64,000 bases of DNA from Bromus sterilis (Eukaryota > Streptophyta > Magnoliopsida > Poales > Poaceae), in contig OX465595.1 in NCBI GenBank assembly GCA_950022295.1, positions 218,453,770 through 218,517,769 on the forward strand, given 5' to 3'. The position numbers were made by a program, and so were the translations under genes. The notes below the pieces were generated by a model. The model did no database searches and had not been told where the DNA came from. It saw nothing but the letters and a program-made list of their open reading frames with translations. This document shows, one piece after another, positions 21,594 through 33,149 of this stretch. Position 1 is the first letter of the stretch, and every line of letters starts with the position of its first letter.

Positions 21594-22702
21594 GAGGAAT
21601 GGAAGATAGGTGAACTAATAGAAAAAAAGGAGTTAAAACAACCTGAAAATTACATAAGCTACCAAAATTGTGAAGGTAGTAGCAGTATAAGGTTTATGAA
21701 TTATAAATCCGCATCCATAGAAGATACGGAATATCTTATATCAGAATCAGAAGCTAGTGATGACAAGAATAAAGGAGCGACCGAATTTATGGAAAAGGTT
21801 AATTTAGATGATGAAATAATTCATGGGGAAAATAAACTAAAACATATAGAATGGGAATATAGTAATTCTATGACACAGGATTTGCCAAAGATAAGAGAAA
21901 GAGAATTGTTTATCATTAGGGAAATTGCAAGAATAAAGAAATTAAAAAATGAGAAAAGATTGCCGGTACTAGTTCAACCAAGCCAAACACCACCTCAGTA
22001 CCAGAAAAGAAAGGAGACAGTAGTAATAATATTGATATCATTGATAACAATAACAATAATAACAATAGAAACAAAGGTAAGAATATTGTTGAAAGTCATA
22101 AAAATGAAGTTATTAGTGAAGAAGAGCAATGGGATATAAATAATAAGTTATTATTGGAAAGCTATGAGGAAGAAGAGGAATTAATGAGAGAAATGTTGAT
22201 AGAAGATGAATATTATGATGATTCAGAACAAAATAGCGACTTTTATAATTCCCTAGATGAGGTTGGGCTACACAATTTAGAAAATGCTATGGAAGCCATG
22301 GAAGTAGAAAATAGTAATAAAAGAAGAAAGGGATATGGTGATAGTTCAGTAAAAAGAGAAGGTGAAAGGGAGAGACAAACCAGATCAGCTGGAAAATGGC
22401 CCCCAGAGAAAGATGACTATCAACCTACATATATTCCCGGACAATATAAATACATGGGTTCTCGAAGAAGAGATTTTGAAAAGCCGGTGCAATTTCAAAA
22501 TACTAGAAATGATGGTGCGATATTGAATTTAGCCGCACATGACCCTATAGATTGGCCAAATATAATTAGCATTTGGAAAGGGCTAATCGTGCAAAAATAT
22601 ATACAAAACCAATATAGTATAGGCACTAAGGTTGAAGACATGTTAACATATCTTGAGACATTTTTAGGAGAGTCAGTAAAAGTTCTATGGAACAATGGGT
22701 AG
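21594..22702 (+). pseudogene. Viral ORF3 part 2: linker and N-terminal coat region, frameshifted
   Basis: The polyprotein continues after the TGA in the same frame to about 21990-22020, where the coding signal changes frame and then runs to 22702. The region is acidic and Asn-rich, then enters the coat protein core (GAILNLAAHDPIDWPNIISI, VEDMLTYLETFLGESV). A second frame change at about 22680-22700 leads into the next segment. Both breaks are small indels inside otherwise coding-like sequence. In live relatives this region is cut by the viral protease to release coat protein. Confidence 0.8.
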
Positions 22703-25700
22703 AGACTTATCCTAATCAATATGAAGAATTAAAAAGAGCCGGAAGTAATCCAAATAACTTTGCAAATGTTATATCAAATATGATTATAGCAGAAGATCCA
22801 GAATTAGGCCATACATCTTTACAAAATGAAAGGTTGAGAGAAATAGAAAAATTAACGCTAACTAGTTGGAAAGGCATAAAAGAGTTTTCTCAACACTACT
22901 TATATAATGCTACAACCGCTAAGCAAGGTTTTAATAAAGGTGTAGTTGAAAGATATTTTAATAAATTGCCCGATCCATTAGGATCTATAATATTTGAAGA
23001 ATACAAGAAGGAAACAGCAGGAACTGTTTTAAACATATCACAAGCCATAACATATGTTTTTAAACATTTAAGAAAGGTATGTACAGATATACAAGCTCAA
23101 AGGTCTATGAAGAAATCAGATTACAATTTCTGTAATAACATTGTCCAAATACCACTCACATATGGGGAAGAAAGGCATAGAAGCAAGAAACATTATAAAC
23201 CCCAAATGCGAGATAATAGAAATTTCAGAACAAAGAAAAGATATTTCCTAAGAAGGTCTGATAATAGAGCCCCTTTCTTACATAAGAGAAATGTAAGAAG
23301 ATATAATCCTAGAAAATCTTATGATAAAACTTGTGGGTGTTTTATATGCAACTCACCTGACCATCTGAGTAAAACTTGTCCAAATAAGGATCAAAAAAGG
23401 TACTCTAGTAAATATGAAGAACAAGAAAGAGTATTAATCATAGACAGTGTCAATGAAAATATTCTAGTATGTGATGATGAAATAAAAGATGATGAGTCAA
23501 TATATTCAATCATAGAGACAGATGAAATAGAAAATGAAGTCTTAGAAAAAGAATCAAGCAGTGATGAGATAGATCTAATAGATGAATTAGCAGGCCTAAA
23601 AATTGAAATGATGAACCAAGTAGATTGTGAGCATGATTGGATTAGAGGAAAGGGTGATTATAATATTAAATATGCGTTTTGCATATATTACCCAAGCCAA
23701 GAGAATAGGTCCACATGTAACCTATGTTTAAAGCAAGCTTGTGCCTCTTGCTTAAAGGCAAAAAATCAAGGTTGGAGACAGGAAATAGAATTAGAACCAG
23801 ATGAATATATATTAAATAGAAGAGTTAGAAATCTAGAAAATAGAATAAATAAACTAGAAGAGGAGTTAGAAATATTAAAAGATAAGCTAGAAGAAAATCT
23901 GAAAGAAAAAGATAATGAAGAACATGAAAATATGGCTACTGAAGGCACGGAAATGAAGGAACAAATGGTCACAGTAAGAGATAAAAAAGGAGATAAGCTA
24001 ATACAATTAAAAGATGATATAACTAGTTTTGGAAACAAATATATTGTGCGATTACCATTCAAAGAAGTTCTAGGGATAAGAATCCCGGTCAGAATAGTGC
24101 TAAAGCCAAATATTTCTTATAAAATATTAGCACTACTAGATACTGGTTGCACAAAGAATATCATTCATGATAAATACTTTGTGAGATGTCCTGAAATAGT
24201 CAAAACTATAGACGACAAGATAGCCGAAGTATCCACAGATATGTCAGGAATAAAGAAAATCCATAACCAACTAGCATATAATATTGAAGCCTATATAAAT
24301 GGCACAAAATATATCATAGATGAAATTACAATAAGAGATTTGTCAGTAATAAATGATGACATGATAATAGGATTAAGATTTTTACAACAATCTGTACAAA
24401 CCACAATTATACATGAAGAGGGGGTTACATTTATCCCATTTCAAGATAATCTCCCATACATATCAGAGGTACGAAAGCAAAGAAAATCTACACAAAATGT
24501 AGAAATATCTAATTTAGAAGAGGAATATTGCACAGATTCCCCGGAATTCTGCAAAGAAGAAGAACTTAGTGAGACCATAGAAGAATATCATATAGAAAAT
24601 ACACATACAGAATGTATAGGATTACAATCATTCTCGCCAAATTGGTATAGAGATATTAAATCCAAAAAAGAAATAGACAAAATTGTACAAAGACTAGAGA
24701 ATATACAAATTATTGGAGCAATACCAATGAAACATTGGGATAAGAACTCCATAGTTTGCAAAATAAACATTATAAACCCAGACTATATAATTAAGTCGGA
24801 ACCAATAGAAGCTACTCCTAAAGATATTGAAGAGTTTAAAATGCATATTGAAGAGCTACTAAAATTAAAAGCAATTAGAGAAAGCAGAAGTCCTCATCGA
24901 TCTGTTGCCTTTATAGTTAGAAATCATGCTGAAGAAGTTAGAGGAAAATCTAGAATGGTAATTAATTACAAAAGACTAAATGACAACACAGTAGATGATG
25001 CATATAATATACCTAATAAGCAAGAATGGATCAATAGAATACAAGGGAGCAGATATTTCTCTAAATTTGATTTGAAAGCAGGGTTTTGGCAAGTTAAGAT
25101 GTCAGAAGAATCTATTCCTTGGACAACCTTTACCTGTCCGCAAGGCCACTATGAATGGCTAGTAATGCCACTAGGGCTAAAGAATGCACCTGCACTATTT
25201 CAAAGAAAAATGCAAAATATATTTAATGAAAATCAAGCATTTATATTGGTATATGTTGATGATTTGTTAGTATTCTCAAAATCATACAAAGAACATATAG
25301 CTCATCTTGAAGTTTTCTTTAGAAAGGTAGAGCAAAATGGGCTAATACTATCAAAGAAGAAGATGGAAATTTGCAAAGAGAAAATCAATTTCCTTGGGCA
25401 TGAAATAGGAGAAGGGAAAATATATTTACAAGAACATATTGCAAAGAAAATTTTACAGTTTCCTGATAATATGAGTGATAAAAAGATTTTACAACAATTT
25501 TTAGGAATTGTAAATTATGCAAGAAATTATATAGATAATTTAGCGAAGTTAGCAGGACCTCTATATGCTAAATTAAGAAAGAATGGTCAAAGATACTTTA
25601 ACTCTGAGGATATAAAAGTAGTAAAGGCCATTAAAGAAAAGGTCAAGAATTTAAAGCCTTTGGAATTGCCTTTAGAAGACAATTATTTTATTATTGAAAC

Positions 25701-26091
25701 CGATGCATCTAAGGTAGGATGGGGTGCTATATTAAAACATAAACCAAATAAATATTCCCCTAAGGCAGAAGAAAAGATCTGTAGATACGCTTCAGGAAGT
25801 TATAAATTAAAGACGGTAAATAATATTGATAGAGAAATTCTTGCAGTAGTCAATGCAATAAATGCTTTCAGATTATACCTCGGATTTAAAGAATTTACAG
25901 TATGAACTGATTGTGAAGCAATATGTAGATATTATAATCAAATTAATAGTAAGAAAAGCTCGACTAGAAGATGGGTCTTATTTGAAGATACCATAGCTGG
26001 AAATGGATATAGAGTAAATTTTGAGCATATTAAGGGAAAGGATAATACTTTGCCTGACATATTTTCTCGTGCATCAATTTTACAGAAATGA
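22687..26091 (+). pseudogene. Viral ORF3 part 3: coat, CCHC finger, protease, RT and RNase H
   Basis: A 1,072-codon open frame from 22687 is stopped by TGA at 25903-25905. The same frame stays coding-like to TGA 26089. Domains by residue from 22687: coat protein C-terminal part with a CCHC knuckle at about 216-231 (CFICNSPDHLSKTCPN); a second Cys-rich cluster at about 314-356, as in badna- and tungroviruses; Lys/Glu coiled coil at about 380-420; aspartic protease with LLDTGC near 485; reverse transcriptase from about 750 with YVDDLLV near 856; RNase H with ETDAS near 1004. The final TGA overlaps the ORF4 start as ATGA. The frame breaks upstream and the stop at 25903 show this is a relic. Confidence 0.9.
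26050..26085 (+). promoter_or_regulatory. Candidate splice acceptor just upstream of viral ORF4
   Basis: A pyrimidine-rich stretch ends in ATTTTACAG at 26085, two bases before the ORF4 ATG. In rice tungro bacilliform virus, ORF4 is translated from an mRNA in which a long intron joins the leader to ORF4. An acceptor placed here would serve the same purpose. Confidence 0.45.
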
Positions 26092-26876
26092 AGAGAGGAC
26101 TACTCCCAACTGGGAATGAATGCTTCATCTTTGGAGATGAGAATAAATTGAAAATATTTCTGGCAAATACATTCAATTTCAAGCCGAAGAGTCATATCCG
26201 GATTGATGATATCCAGCGATGCATACTTGATAACTTCTGGTATCAATATGCCAATAAAAGAGAAGACAAAGGATATATGCTATCAATCCTCAATAGCCTT
26301 GCTGAATATTTTAACAAGATGAATGAAGTCTTACCAAAATCAACAAAAGTTGAAATCCCAAAGAAATTTGAAGTTCAAAAGGATGAAGCATTATACATCC
26401 TATTTGACGGAAATAAACCAGGAATATATATGACATGGGAAGATGTTATGATTGAAAAAATAGATGCAAGAAAGAAAGGCGAAGATGTCACATTCAAGAA
26501 ATATGATAATATAAATGAAGCATTAATGTGGGCAAGAAAAATAATAAGAGAAAATTACTATATAGACCCAAAGGCCAAAGAATATATTCAAAGGAGAAGG
26601 ACCAATGATAATATATCAAACCCACCAACACCGAAAGCCGCAAAAGCAGAACCATCAGGTTCAAAGAATATCAAAGAAGAATGTTCCCCAAAATATCATA
26701 CATATAAAGAATGCCTTATAAAGGGAATTGACCCTTTGGATAGCGAATACATAGACCAAGAATTGGACAAAAGGTTTGAAGAATTTTCAAAAATAATGAA
26801 AAATGAATTAAAAGAAGAAATATTAAATGAAATACGGATGGAAATGGACAACAAATTTGAAGAAATTAAAAAATAA
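26088..26876 (+). CDS. Viral ORF4 with viroplasmin/RNase H1 N-terminal-like domain
   Basis: An intact 262-codon frame starts at ATG 26088, overlapping the ORF3 stop as ATGA. Residues about 101-152 (ILFDGNKPGIYMTWED, then FKKYDNINEALMWAR) fit the pattern of the caulimovirus viroplasmin domain, related to the hybrid-binding N-terminus of RNase H1. The C-terminal 50 residues are a charged coiled coil. The position matches ORF4 of rice tungro bacilliform virus, reported to interfere with RNA silencing; function here is inferred from position only. It is the longest undamaged viral frame in the insert. Confidence 0.7.
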   Translation: MKRGLLPTGNECFIFGDENKLKIFLANTFNFKPKSHIRIDDIQRCILDNFWYQYANKREDKGYMLSILNSLAEYFNKMNEVLPKSTKVEIPKKFEVQKDEALYILFDGNKPGIYMTWEDVMIEKIDARKKGEDVTFKKYDNINEALMWARKIIRENYYIDPKAKEYIQRRRTNDNISNPPTPKAAKAEPSGSKNIKEECSPKYHTYKECLIKGIDPLDSEYIDQELDKRFEEFSKIMKNELKEEILNEIRMEMDNKFEEIKK

Positions 26877-27144
26877 TGTGACTCGAAATTTGACTTCAAT
26901 ATCTCACAAGCTGATCAAATGGATATTGCAGGACATGGGCAACTACCTGAATAGAAACCATAAACAGCCACCTGCAAATATTCCGAATTTAGATTGATAT
27001 TGCTATCAATTATTCGGGCGCGGAGGACATATACCCCCAACCCGAATATTGATAACTGAATATTTTTAAATTATGGTATAAGTCTACATAAGTTTTAATA
27101 TTTGATATGGAATATCAAATAATGGGCAGGGTGGACCCCTTCAA
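26877..27144 (+). other. Viral 3' intergenic region
   Basis: This is a non-coding stretch after ORF4, upstream of the second promoter/leader copy. It contains an inverted repeat with 10-bp arms (27099-27108 and 27112-27121) and CCGAAT...ATTCGG at about 26982-27018. Confidence 0.6.
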
Positions 27145-27183
27145 ATATATATATATATATATATATAATAAATAAATAAATAA
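27145..27183. repeat. (TA)n plus AAATAAATAAA tract inside the viral insert
   Basis: TA runs from 27145 to 27167, then ATAATAAATAAATAAATA. It occupies the same place relative to the right leader copy as the border tract does relative to the left copy, so it may belong to the virus itself. Confidence 0.85.
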
Positions 27184-28244
27184 ACGTGAAGGCCGCAATA
27201 CTCCCGAAGAGAATCTCCAAGGCACAATTATGAAGCGCAAGGAAATATGAAAAGGAAGATATGGATATCTTCGTTTATGGCCAAGACATGAGGGTGGCAC
27301 CGAAATGCTGTCCATCATGCTCCCATACCAGCTCAGTGGCCTATAAAGACTAGAAATCCTATGTACTAGGCGCATGATGGCCAAGAATAAAATAAAGAGG
27401 AGGCTTCCCCCAGAAGCTATCGCGAAGGCTCCTCTCACGACTATAAAAGGAGACCCTGGACTCAGAAGCAAGACACGGAAAAACACTCAGAGTATGAGCA
27501 CCAGAGCTGAGAAGAGCTAGCCAAGAGCACTCCTTTCGTAGTAGTAGCACCACTTCCTCTCTTGTAAGATAGCCACCATAATATCAACATTGTAAGATCT
27601 CCACCGAAGCTAATATTAAGGTAATTCCCTAGTTTGTGTAATCCCTTCGGGGCCTCCCGAAAGGGAAAACCATATGTAAATTATGTTGTGGAAATGATGT
27701 AGTTTCTTGTCTCACTTGGTCTTTTTATTTATGAATTTATGGGACGAATTCTTATGCTAAGGATCCTATAGGAGAAACCTCTGTCGGTAGTTCTCTGTTT
27801 AGCCTAGTGTGGCGTTTGAATGAGAACCCTGTGGCTGTAGAGAAGTGTTCCCTTCGGGTGGAACTGCCTGGGAAGACGATAGGAATTTACCCCATAAATT
27901 TGCATATAAAACCATCAAGTGAACGTAATTAGCTACATCTGAAACAACATAATGAAAAATATGGTGAGTACCGAGTAGGACTTTACACATACGCGTACAC
28001 AGTCGTTCGTGCTGTTGGCCTCGCCAGCCTTAATAAGATCCTGCATTATATCATAATTATCGCGCAAATATTAGCAAAAAATTAAATATTAGTGGGAATA
28101 GTAAAATACTATTTCAAATAGTGCATTGAATAGTGTAACCAATAGTGAATAGTAAAAACACTATTGAAGATAAAAAGCATACACACACATACTCCACCGT
28201 GCACACCTAATCCATATTAGTATAATCCATATTAGTAAAATAAA
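27184..28244 (+). repeat. Right copy of the viral promoter/leader repeat
   Basis: Partner of 19008-20068. TATA box at 27442-27449. It ends in AAATAAATA-(TA)n at 28244, short of the primer-binding site. Confidence 0.95.
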
Positions 28245-28247
28245 TAA

Positions 28248-28262
28248 ATATATATATATATA
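28248..28262. repeat. (TA)n at the right viral border
   Basis: A short TA run joins the viral leader to unrelated sequence beginning ATAGGGCATGGATTC. Confidence 0.85.
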
Positions 28263-30198
28263 ATAGGGCATGGATTCTATATGTTGTAACTCCGGTGCCA
28301 TTGCAATCGGCACCGTTGCATTGCTTTGAGATCCACACCTCTCAATGGATAAGGTTCCTATTTCCTGATTTAATGAATTTCTCAATTCAAAAGAAGAAGG
28401 TGATGTCATGCCTTTCCATCTAGGCATGCACTTATAAGGTAATAGGACAAACGCTATGAAGAGAAGTTTCAGTCCGTCCTTTCAATATGTGCAGCAGCTT
28501 ATTAGGCAAAAAGTCAGAGTTGTATGTAACCATTTGTTTTTTATTTTACTTGTCAAAAGTAATATTCAAAACGTGCCCCCAATCATTCAGTGCCAAACAT
28601 TGTGCCGACGATACCGTCATTTTCATTCGGTACCAAAAATTTATAACATTCGGTGCCAAACATTTACAAAAATAATTTCATTTAATACATTACGAACTAT
28701 TTAACAAAAAAATGCATTCGACCATATATACACAGGGTGCTTAAAATGGTTCCACACATGAGACCACCAGGTTCGTTCGGTGCCACAAAATGGTTCCACA
28801 CCTCAATCCACTAGGTTCCTTTGTATGTGAGAACAAGATCCTATATGAGCAGCAAACAAATCGTGATCCAACTACTCATCTGCGGTAACGAATCGAGACA
28901 CAAAGCTAGCACAATATCCATCCAAAAATTCAGAATCTCATGTGGTACAATAAAATATGTTCAGGAAGGACTTGGCCACCCTCCATGCGCTCGTCGGTGG
29001 TGTCCCACCGGAGGAGCACGTCGCCTTTAGAGACGAAACCGACGTGGTGCATCCCCCCTCCCTCCTCCCCCTCTACCACCTCATCAGTTGGGGGATCTCG
29101 GTCTGATACACCTGGCTAGAGCGATGTTTAGCTGGAGAAGAAGTAGGTGGAGCACGGGTGGATCTTGCGGGAGAATATGAGGGGGTGCCGACGTACCGAG
29201 AGGCTGCTGCTACTCCTTTCTTCACCGTCGTCCGTCGCTGCATGAAAAATCTGAAGGTTTTATTGAACGAACATACAGTTCCTCCGTAAAAATCAAATTG
29301 TGCCACTACGGGGCACGTAGAGGCAATCCGCATCGCGGGGATCCTCGGTGGTGCTGCGGAAAGAGAAAAAATAAGGAAGAGAGGGCGGGAAACCGAGGGA
29401 GGAAGAGGAGGCCGGTGAGAAGGAAGGCCGTCGCAGGGGGTAGCCGACCACCGAGGCCTACCCTTGCCCGGTACCGGTGACAAGGAAGGAGCGGCAGGGG
29501 ACCTGGACTGACCAGATTCGGTGGCCAGGGGAGGTAGACCGTCGGATCCCGGCGATGTCGCGACACTGGAAGTCCTTGGCGGCGTTGGACGAAGCTCTCC
29601 CTCCTCTGCGGGAGTGGGAGCTCGGTAGCTGGGGTCGACGGACATCTCGTCCTCCAGGAGAAAGGGCGACGGATTCGAGCACAACCGCGACCGGATTCAG
29701 TGACGTGGCCCGGCAGGTCGACCTCCTCACGGACGTCCAGATCCAGTCCTAGAACTGAGGGAGGAGAAGGTGGATTAGGGCAGCGGAGGTGGACGACGCT
29801 GGGGAGGGGAGGGAGCACGGTGGCTGGGGCGGCGGCGGAGGTGGATGGCGTAGCCTGGGGTACGATGAGATGAGGAGGCGTGCGGTGGGGGGAATGGGAG
29901 GGGGAATTATCGCGCGAGGGAGAGAGAGATAGAAGGCGTACGCGGTGGGATTGAGCAGCGTTTTTTTTGTTGCTATGTGGTCACGTGAGATGTGTAGGAC
30001 CATGCTAGTGGACATTGTAGCAGGTCTAGCGACAGTAACTCAGGCCTAGCACATGACCAAAGAGGAATATCGAAAATCATTCGGAGAATCAACAAAAACA
30101 TAATAAAGTTTGGACCACACTTTGTTCGCATCTCGAGGCTCAATGAGCGGCTATGATTGCAATGTGCATAAAGTTACCCACATACGAAATCTTTTGTC
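28263..30198. other. (TA)n-bounded segment of unknown class with gene-like GC-rich block
   Basis: The segment runs from the right viral border to the TA tract at 30199. Its ends (GGGCATGGATTC and ATCTTTTGTC) are not inverted repeats. AT-rich DNA with repeated CGGTGCCA and GGTTCCACAC motifs (28560-28820) leads into a GC-rich block (28970-29960). The minus strand of that block has long Pro/Ser/Arg-rich frames such as 29073-29684 and 29306-29818. I recognise no protein. The block looks like another captured promoter and first exon. Confidence 0.4.
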
Positions 30199-30210
30199 TA
30201 TATATATATA
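30199..30210. repeat. (TA)n, left border of Micron-like copy 2
   Basis: Six TA units precede GGGTGGGTCTATTCTAACAA. Confidence 0.9.
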
Positions 30211-30279
30211 GGGTGGGTCTATTCTAACAACACCTTTAAGAGTCTTATTCTAACAACATTTGCTTATTCTGTCAACGGC

Positions 30280-30600
30280 CCTGTTTGGTTCCATGGGTTA
30301 AAGTTAGAGTTGGTTAGATTGTACCAAACTAACACCAAAACATCCAAACAGGAGGGTTATAGTTGGTTAGATGCATCTAACCCACCCAAAAAATCTAACC
30401 CACCCAAGAGGTGCTTATTTGGGTTAGAGTTAGGTGGCCCAAAAAAAGTGAAGTTTCCCTCTACCTTCACCAATCAAATTCTGAATAAAGTAGTCAAATG
30501 ATTGGAAAAGATACATTTATTGCCAATCTAACCCCACCATCCAAACACCTCTTTGGTTAAAATTAGTTTAGGGTTAGTCTAGAGTTAGAATCTAACTCTA
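30280..30600. mobile_element. MITE-like insertion with GGCCCTGTTTGG end
   Basis: It starts GGCCCTGTTTGGTTCC and is full of GGGTTAGAGTTAG and complementary TCTAACCC motifs able to fold back. CCATCCAAACACCTC near 30550 is a possible decayed opposite end. No target duplication was resolved, so the right edge is uncertain. Confidence 0.5.
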
Positions 30601-31097
30601 ACCTCTAACCGAGTTAGAGTATGAGGACCAACATCGATTGACCCACCCAATCGCAAGTACAGAACTGGAAAAACAAACACCCCCACCGTCGGTGCCTTAT
30701 CTCCTCCACCCCGCACGCCTCCACTCGTCCCGCACAAACCTCCCTTCCCCCCACTTCCTGGATCTCGCCACCGGCCGAGCCCCGTGCTGCACCTCGCACC
30801 GCCCGTCCCCGGCCACGGCGCCGCGCCTCCTGCGCCCGGGCACGGTCCCCGCCTCCATCCACGACGCACCGTCTCCCGCGCGCGGCCACGGCGCCCCGCC
30901 TCTAGCGCTCGGTCTAGAGGCCGGCTGCCGCTCCTTCCTCGCGCGTCTCAAGACCGGCCGCCGCTCCACATCCTCCCGCGCAGATCCGTCGCGCCGCCGC
31001 ACCGCTGCGCCGCTCCTTCCTCCCCTCGGGTCCTAGCGTCGTCGAGCCGCCGGGCCGCCTCCTTGCTCCGCTGACTCCGCCGGTCCACCGCGAGACG

Positions 31098-33128
31098 ATG
31101 GCGGCCGTGAAGCTGACCCCGAACGGCGTGGGGGCGGCGCTGGCGGGGGACACCAACCTCAGGCCCATCCTGCAGGTCGTCAACCTGCGCTGCGTCAACG
31201 TCGACGGAAAGGGCACGCCTCGGAGCGACCGGTATCGGGGCCTCGTCTCCGACGACGCCGAGACCTGCCCCGCCATGTTCGCCAGCCAGCTCAGCGACCT
31301 CGCGCGCTCCGGGGTCATCCGCAGCGGCGCCGTCGTGCAGCTCGACGAGTACGTCACCAACCTCCTCGGCGGCAAAAGGTTGGCGTCCAGATCCCCTCAC
31401 CGTAGATCGATGCTCGAATGCGTGCCTCTGCGATTGGGGCGGTTTCGTTTAGGGTTCGCGCGCTCGCGGGGGTTCTCGCTGGCCATGGGTGGTCGCGGTT
31501 TGCGATTCATGTGCCTATAAGTGTATTCTAATTGGCCCCTGCGCGTTGCGTTCTCTCAAATTGATGGGGTGTCTCGCTTTAGATTGATACTTCTCAACTA
31601 GTTGGGAAAATTAGTACTGGTGGTCTGAATGGAACAATGAAAATCACCAGTGCAAACGCCTGTCAGTAGATGAATTCTAGCATAACCAGGCGCTGTACTG
31701 GTGGTGAATGGATGGGGCTACTGGGGGCGTCGGCGAGCAGGGTACAAAGACAAAATGTCTATTGGCAGAAACCTCCGCATGACCTGAATAAGGTTAATAT
31801 TGATGCATCCAGGGCCGGCCCTGAGGGGGGGGGGGGGGGGGGGGGGGCGAACGGGGCGGCCGCCCCGGGCCCCCAAGTCTTAAGGGGCCCCCGTGATAGT
31901 GTACAGTAGTTGGGTTGTTGAATACCCTAAAAAACTGGGTTAAACGTCTGTGCACTCTGGAGCTACGAACATGCCTGAGCCACGCATGCATGGTAACTTT
32001 ATTCTTTTTTCGAGAGGATCACTAGTTGCGTAATTCCTGGGAGGATTTCTAATTGCCTATTTTACTGAATCTAATCAAACGGCCAGGCGATGCATGAATC
32101 ACTAATTTGCTATTTTCTCGGGAGGCTGGGTCGCTGATTTCCTAATCCAATTGATCTAATTAATAATCACGTGTGACTCAAGGTAAGGGCTTTATCTACC
32201 TAACTTGTCTGTTCGCCGCCAGGATGATCTTATTTTTCTTTCATGGTTCTTTTTTGCCGGCAACTCAAGATCAATAAATTAGAGCTAACACAAAGCGCAC
32301 GCAGCAGCTGATGCTCCATCGCCAGACCCCAAACAAGAGAATGAGAGAAGGTACGTCTCACCTCTGCCATGTGCAATTTTTTCTTGGGATACCTTTTTTT
32401 GTAAAAAAAAAAAATTCTGGGAATACTATCCTGTGCGATTTTGCCAAGTTGAAATGATGATTTTGTTCAGATGAATTGATGCTTTTCTACATGAGATGAT
32501 AGAATCACATAGATAATTTGTCGATAGATTTCTTAAGAGCAACTTTATTCATTGAGAAAAAGTTAATGGATGATGTTGATGTTTCCCGCAATTTTTTTTG
32601 TTGATGTTGATATTGATGCCACTATTAGCAATTTTGCATCTTGGACTATCAGAAGAAAATTTCAAGACTCATTTATAAATTAATTGACAGAAATGTTGAT
32701 ATTGGATGCACTTATTATTACATTTCTTATATATATATATACAGTTTAATTCTAAATTTGATGTTTATATAAAGGGCCCCTAAGTTTTAGTTTCGCCCCG
32801 GGCCTCCGAAATCCCAGGACCGGCCCTGGATGCATCATATTGTGAATAGAATGAAGGAGGCTGGGTAATTAAGAAACATGCTTGGAGTTCAGAGCGATGT
32901 ACTTCACTCCCTGTTTCTTTTATGTTGTTCACTTGCACCCGTAAAATGATAGGAAAACAAAAAAAAGTAATATGGTTCTCTTTTTAGTAGTGTTGTGGTT
33001 CACTTACCTTCTTTCTCTGCACTCCATTCTACAATATGTATATTCTGAATAATTTTACCTTCTCTGAACTTGAACGCTGACTCCTATTTCAATCAATTTT
33101 TTGTAGGTGCACAGTGCTGGACGATTAG
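31098..33128 (+). pseudogene. Captured replication protein A 70-kDa subunit fragment (N-terminal OB domain)
   Basis: Exon 1 (31098-31378) encodes 93 residues of the RPA70 N-terminal protein-interaction domain: LTPNGVGAALAGD, LRPILQVVNLRCV, RYRGLVSD, MFASQLSDLARSGVI, VVQLDEYVTNLLGGK. It ends at a donor site, AAAG|GT. The usual following exons (DNA-binding OB folds and zinc finger) are absent. A good acceptor, TTTTTTGTAG, at 33097-33106 would join 33107-33128 in frame, adding only RCTVLDD before a stop. The predicted product has 100 residues. The intron holds an hAT insertion. GC-rich upstream DNA (30660-31097) looks like the parental 5' region. RPA70N binds checkpoint and repair partners rather than holding ssDNA tightly. 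I treat this as a gene fragment carried by the (TA)n element; expression is unknown. Confidence 0.75.
31810..32828. mobile_element. hAT-type DNA element, 1,019 bp
   Basis: Terminal inverted repeats CAGGGCCGGYCCTG and a perfect 8-bp target duplication GATGCATC (31802-31809 and 32829-32836) identify an hAT superfamily insertion. No transposase frame is visible, so it is non-autonomous. A run of 22 G lies just inside the left end. It interrupts the presumed RPA70 intron. Confidence 0.92.
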
Positions 33129-33149
33129 GAGTTGGATCGATGATGTAGT

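Larger units (their letters stand above)
18896..28262 (+). mobile_element. Endogenous pararetrovirus (Caulimoviridae, tungrovirus-like), terminally redundant
   Basis: Four plus-strand ORFs are arranged as in rice tungro bacilliform virus: ORF1 without ATG, small ORF2, a large polyprotein ORF3 (movement protein, coat, protease, RT, RNase H) and ORF4. The intergenic promoter/leader occurs at both ends as a 1,061-bp direct repeat offset by 8,176 bp, so the insert is more than one circular genome long. About a dozen mismatches and no net length change separate the repeats. The left border is a (TA)n tract and the right border is another. ORF3 is broken by two stops and two frameshifts, so this copy cannot make the polyprotein. 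It is a decayed relative of a crop virus, not an infectious sequence. Confidence 0.9.
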
